From positions 1-6,280 of the forward strand of contig JAPOQV010000567.1 of the NCBI GenBank assembly GCA_026710565.1: a DNA stretch of 6,280 nt, written 5' to 3'. Positions 1-4,676 of the stretch are shown here, piece by piece; the stretch's first letter is position 1, and the number at the start of each line of letters is the position of its first letter. A program made the translations under genes and the position numbers. The notes under the pieces were generated by a model, which had not been told where the DNA came from, ran no database searches, and saw only the letters and a list, made by a program, of their open reading frames with translations. The DNA comes from Spirochaetaceae bacterium (GTDB taxonomy: Bacteria > Spirochaetota > Spirochaetia > SZUA-6 > Bin103).

Positions 1-155
1 ACAGGGAGGCGGCTCGCGGCGGCAGCGGCGGCCGAGGGGGCCACGTCGCACACCACGGACACCTCGAAGTGCTCGTGAAGGGCGGTGAGATTGGGCAGGT
101 GGTGGACCTGGGCGATCGCCCCGCAGCCCACCACCCCGACCCGCAGGCGCCTCAT
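1..155 (-). CDS. Gfo/Idh/MocA-family NAD(P)-dependent oxidoreductase, N-terminal fragment
   Basis: Only the first 51 codons are inside the window; the gene continues past base 1. The translation begins MRRLRVGVVGCGAIAQVHHL. The G10-C-G12-A-I-A15 glycine-rich turn after a hydrophobic beta strand, followed by H19-L20-P21-N22, is the dinucleotide-binding start typical of Gfo/Idh/MocA enzymes, and VSVVCDVAPSAA fits the second beta strand ending in an acidic residue that contacts the cofactor ribose. Members oxidise or reduce sugars, inositols and related polyols in the cytoplasm. The substrate cannot be told because the catalytic C-terminal domain is missing. The ATG (155-153) overlaps the TGA of the cupin gene as ATGA, so the two are probably translationally coupled. 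The family call is solid; the specific function is unknown. Confidence 0.85.
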   Translation of the reverse strand, partial: MRRLRVGVVGCGAIAQVHHLPNLTALHEHFEVSVVCDVAPSAAAAAASRLP

Positions 156-805
156 CCGTTCGTGCCGGCCGGCGGATCGGCGGTGCGGGCGGCGAACGTG
201 TTCCACGTGTCGCCCAGCGCCATGGCCCGGCCCAGCACGTCGGACACCGCGTTCCACATCCGTTCGCGCGCCGCCTCGGCGGCCTGCCCGTCCCCGGCCT
301 CCAGCGCCTGCAGGCAGCGGCCGGCTTCCTCTCGCTGGACGGCGCCGGCGGAGGCAGCCGATTCCGCGAGCGCCGCGGCCGCCGCCGCGTGGCGCTCGGC
401 CAGCTCCGCCGTCGGGGTGTCGCGGTCCGCCGGCTCGTCGTAGCTGCCGGCCGGCATGAACCGTGGCGGTTTCTTGGTGCCGTCGTCGTTCCAGAAGGTA
501 TGCGTCGGCTGGATGTGCGGGGTGACCGACAGGAACATGATCACCTCCTCGTCGCCGACGTTGCGCACGCTGTGGTACTGGTCGGCCAGGGCGATGCAGA
601 ACTCGCCCGGATCCAGGGTGGCCCGTTCCCCGTCGACCTCGAACTCCGCCCGCCCCTGCAGGATCAGGAAGATCTCGTGCCCCAGGTCATGGGTGTGGCC
701 GGCGGCGGCCTGCCCGACCTCCATCTTCATGAACCGGCAGCGTATCTGCGGCGTCACCAGCACGTTGGCGATGTCGGTGTGAAAATCGTAGACCTTCAGG
801 CTCAT
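152..805 (-). CDS. Cupin-domain protein with Ala-rich C-terminal extension
   Basis: This is a 217-residue protein. Residues 31-51 match cupin motif 1, G(X)5HXH(X)4E(X)6G, exactly, with G31, H37, H39, E44 and G51. Motif 2 is weaker but keeps H78 and N82. H37, H39, E44 and H78 would form the usual metal site, so a metal-binding beta-barrel is likely, either a small enzyme or a ligand-binding protein. The cupin fold accounts for roughly residues 20-100. After a polar, Pro-rich link comes an Ala/Glu-rich, probably helical region (about 130-200) that I cannot assign. Translation starts at ATG 805-803, preceded on the minus strand by a strong GGAGGAGGG Shine-Dalgarno (817-809) that lies inside the end of the antitoxin gene. 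It overlaps ATGA with both neighbours, the antitoxin upstream and the Gfo/Idh oxidoreductase downstream, which suggests a metabolic operon. The substrate is unknown. There is no signal peptide, so it should be cytoplasmic. Confidence 0.85.
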   Translation of the reverse strand: MSLKVYDFHTDIANVLVTPQIRCRFMKMEVGQAAAGHTHDLGHEIFLILQGRAEFEVDGERATLDPGEFCIALADQYHSVRNVGDEEVIMFLSVTPHIQPTHTFWNDDGTKKPPRFMPAGSYDEPADRDTPTAELAERHAAAAAALAESAASAGAVQREEAGRCLQALEAGDGQAAEAARERMWNAVSDVLGRAMALGDTWNTFAARTADPPAGTNG

Positions 806-1056
806 CGTCCCTCCTCCGTCTCTGCTCCGAGCATCTCGTCCTCGGACATCTCGTAGTCATGGGTGAACTCGATCGTGACCTCCTCGTCGAGAAAACCGAT
901 CTCGCGTTTCCCGACGGGCTTCGGCTCGTAGGGGACGATCCTGGCAACCGGTTCTCCTGATGTCCCGGACGCGACGCCGATGCGCTCCCCGCGGCGCACC
1001 ATGGCCAAGACCTTGGAGAACTCGGCCTTGATCTCGCGGACCGACAAGGACCTCAT
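802..1056 (-). CDS. Phd/YefM-type antitoxin-like protein, no adjacent toxin
   Basis: This is an 84-residue protein. The N-terminus MRSLSVREIKAEFSKVLAMV, followed by RRGERIGV and then GEPVARIVPYEPK, is the pattern of the Phd/YefM antitoxin DNA-binding domain: a short beta strand, the SVREIKAEFSKVL helix, a (R)RGE turn and the 'G.PVARIVP' strand. The acidic tail (REIGFLDEEVTIEF, then SEDEMLGAETEEG) resembles the toxin-neutralising tails of these antitoxins. I start it at ATG 1056-1054, with AGGA about 7 bases upstream; the same frame stays open much further upstream but reads antisense to the ankyrin gene. Antitoxins of this family usually sit directly before a PIN, RelE or Doc toxin. Here the next gene, overlapping by ATGA, is a cupin, and no toxin-like ORF was seen on either side. 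It may be an orphan antitoxin, a repressor of the operon, or partnered elsewhere in the genome. Confidence 0.8.
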   Translation of the reverse strand: MRSLSVREIKAEFSKVLAMVRRGERIGVASGTSGEPVARIVPYEPKPVGKREIGFLDEEVTIEFTHDYEMSEDEMLGAETEEGR

Positions 1057-1165
1057 ACGCTCATCCTGCGCCAGTCGAGGCCTTTCAACAACACGATTGC
1101 GGCCCTCATCAAGGCTTCGACGGCGAATTCGAGATCGCGGCCCGGCCACGGCCCTGATACGCTCA
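1052..1165. repeat. 12-bp imperfect direct repeat bounding the divergent intergenic region
   Basis: CTCATACGCTCA at 1052-1063 recurs as CTGATACGCTCA at 1154-1165 (11 of 12 identical, 102 bp apart). One copy covers the antitoxin start codon and the other ends 5 bases before the ankyrin ATG. Copies at both ends of a 114-bp divergent promoter region could be protein-binding sites, for instance for the antitoxin, but such operators are usually palindromic and these are not. I see no convincing -10/-35 pair for either gene in the gap. Chance similarity is possible. Confidence 0.25.
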
Positions 1166-1170
1166 CGTGC

Positions 1171-2256
1171 ATGGACAAGACGAAGGCAAAGGCCGCGGCG
1201 GGAGCCGCCGGCCGTGGCGACCTGGAAGCGGTACGGGCGGCGGTCACGGCCGATGCGGAGACCGCCGGTTACTGGCAGGTGCTGATGAACGCCTGCTACG
1301 GCGGTCATGACGAGGTGGTCGCGTTCCTGATCGACCACGGGGCGGACGTCAACGTCCTGGCGCCCACCGCGCACCGCTACCGGCCGCTGCACCGCACGGT
1401 GGAGTTCAAGAAGACCGCTCCAAAGACGGCCGGCCACACCGAGACGGTGCGATTGCTGCTGGAGCACGGCGCAGATTCGATGCTGCGCGGCAGCTATTAC
1501 CTGGTGGACGCGGTGACCGTCGCCGCCATGGGCTGCACGGAGTACGTGCCGGTGGTGCTGGAGCGCGTCGCGGGCGATCTCGACCTCTACACCGCGTGCG
1601 CCATCGCCGACCACGACCGGGCCGCCCGCATCCTGACGAACTCCCCGGAGGCGGCGACGCAGGCCGACGCCGACTCGCGTGACGGCTCCTGGCTGCCGCT
1701 GCACTACTGCGCCCGCTGCAAGGCGGGCAGCGACGAGGACCGCCTGACCACCGCGTCACTGCTGCTGGAGCACGGCGCCGATCCCGGCACGGCGCTGGAT
1801 CAGGCCTGCTGGGCCGACAACGGCGCGATCGCCGACCTGCTGCTGGAACGGGGCGCCCGCCTGAGCGACGACGACACCCCCAACCACCTGGCCTGCGACG
1901 GCCAGTTCGACGTCCTGGAGTCGCTGCTGCGCCACGGCGCCATCGACATGAACGGCACGCGCGGCACCGCCCACCACGGCGGCTATAACCCGCTGGGCTG
2001 CGCGGTCAACATGCGCAGCCTGCAGGGCGTCACCTGGTTCCTCGATCACGGCTGCGATCCGAACCAGGTGATGAGCAAGAGTGGCGAGACCGCCCTGCAC
2101 GTGGCGGTCAACTCCGGCGCCGGAGTGCCCCTGGTGCGCCTGCTGGTGGAGCGCGGCGTGGACGTCGGCCGGCGGGACGACGCCGGTCAGACCGCGCTCG
2201 ACATAGCCCGCGCCAAGAAGCGCACCAAGCTGGTTGCTTTCCTCGCCGACTGGTAG
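1171..2256 (+). CDS. Ankyrin-repeat protein
   Basis: This 361-residue protein consists almost entirely of ankyrin repeats. Repeat signatures include GHDEVVAFLIDHGADVN (about 45-61), a PLH helix start at 72-74 followed by HTETVRLLLEHGAD (89-102), LPLHYCARC then TTASLLLEHGAD, AIADLLLERGA, FDVLESLLRHGA, VTWFLDHGCDPN, and a near-consensus last pair, GETALHVAVN...LVRLLVERGVDV and GQTALDIARAKKRTKLVAFL. Several middle repeats are degenerate. Ankyrin stacks bind other proteins; no catalytic domain, signal peptide or membrane segment is visible, so a cytoplasmic binding or scaffold role is inferred and the partner is unknown. The ATG at 1171 lacks a clear Shine-Dalgarno, so the start is moderately certain. 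The gene diverges from the antitoxin, and the flavoprotein gene begins within 10 bases of its stop, so the two are probably cotranscribed. Confidence 0.9.
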   Translation: MDKTKAKAAAGAAGRGDLEAVRAAVTADAETAGYWQVLMNACYGGHDEVVAFLIDHGADVNVLAPTAHRYRPLHRTVEFKKTAPKTAGHTETVRLLLEHGADSMLRGSYYLVDAVTVAAMGCTEYVPVVLERVAGDLDLYTACAIADHDRAARILTNSPEAATQADADSRDGSWLPLHYCARCKAGSDEDRLTTASLLLEHGADPGTALDQACWADNGAIADLLLERGARLSDDDTPNHLACDGQFDVLESLLRHGAIDMNGTRGTAHHGGYNPLGCAVNMRSLQGVTWFLDHGCDPNQVMSKSGETALHVAVNSGAGVPLVRLLVERGVDVGRRDDAGQTALDIARAKKRTKLVAFLADW

Positions 2257-2265
2257 GTGGAGCGG

Positions 2266-2859
2266 GTGAACGGCACCTTTCGGGCTGTCGTTGTCTCGGC
2301 CAGCCTGGCGGCCGAAAGCAGGAGCCGCGCGCTTGCCGGGATGGCGCACGATGCAGTAGCGAACGCCAAGGGGTGGGCCTCCTCCCTCATCGATCTCCGC
2401 GACCTGGATGCCCCCAACTTCGATGACCGAGACATCTACGACTGGCCCGGCTACGGCCGTATCCACGGCCTGGTACAGTCCGCGGACGCTGTCGTCATGG
2501 CCAGCCCCGTATACAACTGGGATTGCTCCTCCGAGCTGAAAAAGTTCATCGAATACATCGGATCGACGCCGCCGGACGGCAGTCTGATCGGCGCACTGTT
2601 CGACAAGGTGGTCACCTTGCTCACAGCAGGGGGACTCTCCCAGAGCTATATGGCGTTTACGGGCACGGCCATGTCCCTGATGCTGGACTTCAAGTGCATC
2701 ATCAACCCGTACAACGTCCATGTGCCGGGCGAAGACTGGGATGCGGTAGGCACCCTCGGTCAGCGATCGATGCGACGGCTGGCCAAGTCCATGGATGTGA
2801 CGATGGAACTCGCAGCCCGGCTCGCGGGTCGTACTTACGGATCCAGATGGGAGATATAG
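2266..2859 (+). CDS. NADPH-dependent FMN reductase-like flavoprotein
   Basis: This is a 197-residue protein of the flavodoxin-like NADPH-dependent FMN reductase family (NAD(P)H:quinone or azo reductases). The first beta strand leads into SASLAAESRSRALA (11-24), corresponding to the family's GS.R..S phosphate-binding loop for FMN, with Ala in place of the usual Gly. MASPVYNWDCSSELKKFIEYI (77-97) matches the 'SP.YN....LK..ID' segment next to the isoalloxazine ring. VTLLTAGG (115-122) matches the third flavin-contacting loop. It probably transfers electrons from NAD(P)H to quinones, nitro- or azo-compounds or flavin; the physiological substrate cannot be told. I prefer GTG 2266, which has AGGTGG (2255-2260) 5 bases upstream. 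An in-frame GTG at 2257, immediately after the ankyrin stop, would add three residues but has no ribosome-binding site. Near-zero spacing implies an operon with the ankyrin gene. Confidence 0.82.
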   Translation: MNGTFRAVVVSASLAAESRSRALAGMAHDAVANAKGWASSLIDLRDLDAPNFDDRDIYDWPGYGRIHGLVQSADAVVMASPVYNWDCSSELKKFIEYIGSTPPDGSLIGALFDKVVTLLTAGGLSQSYMAFTGTAMSLMLDFKCIINPYNVHVPGEDWDAVGTLGQRSMRRLAKSMDVTMELAARLAGRTYGSRWEI

Positions 2860-2890
2860 CGACAGGAACAGCGTCCGAACCTCAGCAGCC

Positions 2891-2920
2891 TTGTGGCGTG
2901 ATCACGGGAGAGCGTAGACT
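2891..2920 (+). promoter_or_regulatory. Weak candidate promoter with internal palindrome, upstream of the ABC-F leader
   Basis: TTGTGG (2891-2896) and TAGACT (2915-2920) are separated by 18 bp and give a poor -35 and a moderate -10 match to the sigma-70 pattern. The spacer holds a perfect 10-bp palindrome, CGTGATCACG (2897-2906), a possible operator. If this promoter were used, transcription would begin at about 2927, inside the leader Shine-Dalgarno, which is awkward. An upstream start, or read-through from the flavoprotein gene, is equally possible. Confidence 0.2.
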
Positions 2921-2923
2921 CCG

Positions 2924-2931
2924 AAAGGAGG
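2924..2931 (+). promoter_or_regulatory. Near-perfect Shine-Dalgarno of the leader ORF
   Basis: AAAGGAGG lies exactly 5 bases before the ATG of a six-codon ORF and is the strongest ribosome-binding site I found in the window. It can also fold locally: CTCC (2919-2922), GAAA tetraloop (2923-2926), GGAG (2927-2930), a short GNRA-capped hairpin that would partly mask it. Such a site followed by so short an ORF is hard to explain unless that ORF is translated. Confidence 0.65.
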
Positions 2932-2936
2932 CCGGG

Positions 2937-2957
2937 ATGGCAGGAACGATACGGTAA
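2937..2957 (+). CDS. Putative leader peptide (MAGTIR) upstream of the ABC-F gene
   Basis: ATG GCA GGA ACG ATA CGG TAA encodes the six-residue peptide MAGTIR. It starts 5 bases after AAAGGAGG and ends 3 bases before a strong hairpin, 56 bases ahead of the ABC-F start codon. Short upstream ORFs whose translation is sensed by downstream RNA structure control several erm genes and ABC-F resistance genes in other bacteria, where an antibiotic stalls the ribosome on the leader. The peptide matches no leader I know. The residues before the stop (T-I-R) include a penultimate-type Thr, which is among the contexts reported for chloramphenicol-type stalling, but that link is speculative. The same frame is open further upstream, and a GTG at 2898 would give MITGERRLRKEAGMAGTIR, though it has no ribosome-binding site. 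The short form is preferred. Confidence 0.5.
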   Translation: MAGTIR

Positions 2958-2960
2958 CAA

Positions 2961-2983
2961 GAGCATCTCGTCGGGGGATGCTC
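2961..2983 (+). promoter_or_regulatory. Hairpin directly after the leader ORF
   Basis: GAGCATCTC (2961-2969) pairs with GGGATGCTC (2975-2983) through a GTCGG loop: 9 base pairs including one G-U. It begins 3 bases after the leader stop, so a ribosome stalled on or terminating the leader would cover its 5' arm. No T-run follows, so it is not a canonical intrinsic terminator; a translational or anti-folding role is more likely. Confidence 0.5.
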
Positions 2984-3013
2984 CTCGCTCGGTCACTTGG
3001 GGAGAACGCCTCC
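2981..3013 (+). promoter_or_regulatory. ABC-F ribosome-binding site with competing pairings
   Basis: GGGGAG (2999-3004) is the Shine-Dalgarno for the GTG start at 3014. It can pair with CTCCTC (2981-2986; six pairs, one G-U), whose first three bases are also the end of the preceding hairpin, so the two structures exclude each other. A third possibility is GGAG (3001-3004) with CTCC (3010-3013) across a five-base loop. Translation of the ABC-F gene could therefore depend on which fold forms. The stability of each was not calculated. Confidence 0.4.
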
Positions 3014-4636
3014 GTGCTTACCGTATCGAACCTTACCGTCGGTCGCGGTTTTCGCGACCTGTTTACCGACATCTCCTTTTCCGTGGGCGCAGGGGAGAGA
3101 GTCGCCGTCCTGGGCCCGAACGGCTCGGGAAAGTCCACGCTCATGGAGTGCATGGCGGGGGGCCTGACGCCGCGATCCGGGAGCGTGACCAGGAATCCGC
3201 CGGCGCTTGCGGTCGGGTATCTCCAGCAGAGCCACGATGCTGTCGACCGCGCCGCGACGGTCGGCGAGTTCCTGGAGTCGGACCTGGCGCTGGAGGAGCA
3301 ACTGGCCGCGACCGCGGCACGCTTGGCGGCTTCGCCGGCCGACCCACAGGCGGAGGCCGCCTACACCGCGGCGCTGGAGCGGTTGAGCGCCACCCAGGCA
3401 GCCGCCGGTACGCCGGCGTTGGCGGATTGGAGCCTGGCAGACCTGGATCCGGCCATGCCCGTGCGCGAGCTCAGCGGAGGGCAGCGGCAGAAGCTGGCGC
3501 TCGCCAGGCTGCTCGCGGAGCGGCCCGATTTCCTGCTCCTGGACGAGCCCACCAACCACCTCGACGCCGGGGCGTTGGACCGGCTGGCGGAGGTCCTGCT
3601 GCGCTTTCGCGGCGGGGTGCTCCTGGTCTCCCACGACCGGGCGTTTCTCGACCAGGTTGCCACCGGGATACTGGCGATCGACCCCGCGTCCGGCACGCTT
3701 ACGCGGTACGCCGGCAACTACAGCGCCCATGCGCAGCAGCGTTCACGCGAGCGGGAACGCCAACGCGCTCTCTTTCGCACCGAGCAGGCGGTGATGGCAC
3801 GGATGCGCCAGGACATCGTCCGCACCCGGGAACAGGCACGGCAGGTCGAGAGGAGCACCACGCCGCGTGCGCCGAACGTGCGCCGCCTGGCGAAGAAAGT
3901 GGCCAGAAAGGCAGGTTCACGGGAGAAGAAGCTGGAACGGTATCGCAACGACCCGGCCCGGGCGCAGCGCCCCACCGACGGCTGGCGCGTCAAAGTGGAG
4001 TTCGGCGAAGCGGCCGGCGGCAACCGCGCCCTGGCGCTCGAACGGCTCGCGATCGGATACGGCGGCCGTCCTCCGCTGCTGGAGGAGGTCACGGTGGATC
4101 TGGGCAGGCGCGAGCGGGTGGCGCTGCAGGGCCCGAACGGCAGCGGCAAGACCACCCTGCTGCGGACGCTTGCCGGAGACCTGCAGCCGGCCGCGGGGAG
4201 GCTCCGCACGTCGGCGGCCGCGGTGATCGGCTACCTGGCCCAGGAGCAGGAGACGCTCGATCCTTGCTCGACCGCGCTCGCGACGATTCGCGCCGAGTGC
4301 GCTATGTCGGAGACCGACGCCCGTTCGTTCCTGCACTTCTTCCTCTTCTCCGGCGACGATCCGCTGCGGCCCATCGCGGAGTTGAGCTTCGGAGAGCGCG
4401 CGCGACTGTCGCTGGCGCTCCTGGTCGCCCGCGGCGCGACCGTACTCCTGCTCGATGAGCCCCTGAACCACCTCGACCTGGACTCCCGGGAGCGGTTCGA
4501 GACCGCGCTCGGTGGGTTCAGCGGTGCCGTGGTCGTGGCTTCGCATGACCGCTACTTCGTGGAGCGCTTCGCATCCACCGTCTGGGAACTCCGGCCCGCG
4601 GGCTCAGGGCGCCATACGCTCGTCGTAGCGCCCTGA
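3014..4636 (+). CDS. ABC-F family ATPase (possible ribosome-protection / antibiotic-resistance factor)
   Basis: This is a 540-residue protein with two ABC ATPase domains and no membrane segments, which defines the ABC-F class. Domain 1 has Walker A GPNGSGKS (34-41), signature LSGGQ (153-157), Walker B DFLLLDEPTNHLD (172-184) and switch H207. Domain 2 has Walker A GPNGSGKT (373-380), a variant signature LSFGE (457-461), Walker B ending DEPLNHLD (481-488) and switch H511. Between them (about 225-325) lies a long, Arg/Lys/Glu-rich, probably helical linker, the part that reaches the peptidyl-transferase region in ABC-F factors. Members bind the ribosomal E site; some dislodge antibiotics and others are housekeeping translation factors. 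Which applies here is not shown. I chose GTG 3014 because VLTVSNLTVGRGFRDLF aligns with usual ABC-F N-termini and GGGGAG precedes it; an in-frame ATG at 2978 lies inside a hairpin and would add 12 unrelated residues. The upstream leader ORF favours a regulated, inducible role. Confidence 0.93.
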   Translation: MLTVSNLTVGRGFRDLFTDISFSVGAGERVAVLGPNGSGKSTLMECMAGGLTPRSGSVTRNPPALAVGYLQQSHDAVDRAATVGEFLESDLALEEQLAATAARLAASPADPQAEAAYTAALERLSATQAAAGTPALADWSLADLDPAMPVRELSGGQRQKLALARLLAERPDFLLLDEPTNHLDAGALDRLAEVLLRFRGGVLLVSHDRAFLDQVATGILAIDPASGTLTRYAGNYSAHAQQRSRERERQRALFRTEQAVMARMRQDIVRTREQARQVERSTTPRAPNVRRLAKKVARKAGSREKKLERYRNDPARAQRPTDGWRVKVEFGEAAGGNRALALERLAIGYGGRPPLLEEVTVDLGRRERVALQGPNGSGKTTLLRTLAGDLQPAAGRLRTSAAAVIGYLAQEQETLDPCSTALATIRAECAMSETDARSFLHFFLFSGDDPLRPIAELSFGERARLSLALLVARGATVLLLDEPLNHLDLDSRERFETALGGFSGAVVVASHDRYFVERFASTVWELRPAGSGRHTLVVAP

Positions 4637-4676
4637 CGGCGAGTCCCGCGTCACTCCAGCTTGCGCTGCCACAGCT
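4637..4676. other. Convergent intergenic gap, no terminator recognised
   Basis: The ABC-F gene (plus) and hemA (minus) end 40 bp apart. I find only a 4-bp GAGT/ACTC pairing, and no stable hairpin with a T-run on either strand, so transcripts may overlap into the opposing genes or end by a factor-dependent route. Confidence 0.4.

Noticed and set aside
1053..1064. Three-codon ORF (ATG AGC GTA TGA) overlapping the antitoxin start on the minus strand
   Set aside because: It is too short to separate from chance and is explained by the sequence around the antitoxin start.
1057..1704. Upstream extension of the antitoxin frame
   Set aside because: The frame stays open for over 200 codons but runs antisense to the ankyrin gene with Arg/Gly/Val-biased composition; the conserved antitoxin starts at 1056.
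1756..2721. Long minus-strand open frame opposite the ankyrin and flavoprotein genes
   Set aside because: It is antisense to two genes with clear domain motifs; its own translation shows no family and is typical of high-GC shadow frames.
2961..2983. Hairpin as an intrinsic (rho-independent) terminator
   Set aside because: The stem is good but no T-run follows the 3' arm; the next bases are CTCGCTCGGTCAC.
2978..3013. ATG at 2978 as the ABC-F start
   Set aside because: It lies within the hairpin, has a G-run directly abutting it, and adds 12 residues absent from the usual N-terminus; GTG 3014 has a well-placed GGGGAG.
3148..4458. 436-codon open frame overlapping the ABC-F gene in another plus frame
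   Set aside because: It is Gly/Arg/Ala-rich without motifs and wholly contained in the ABC-F gene.
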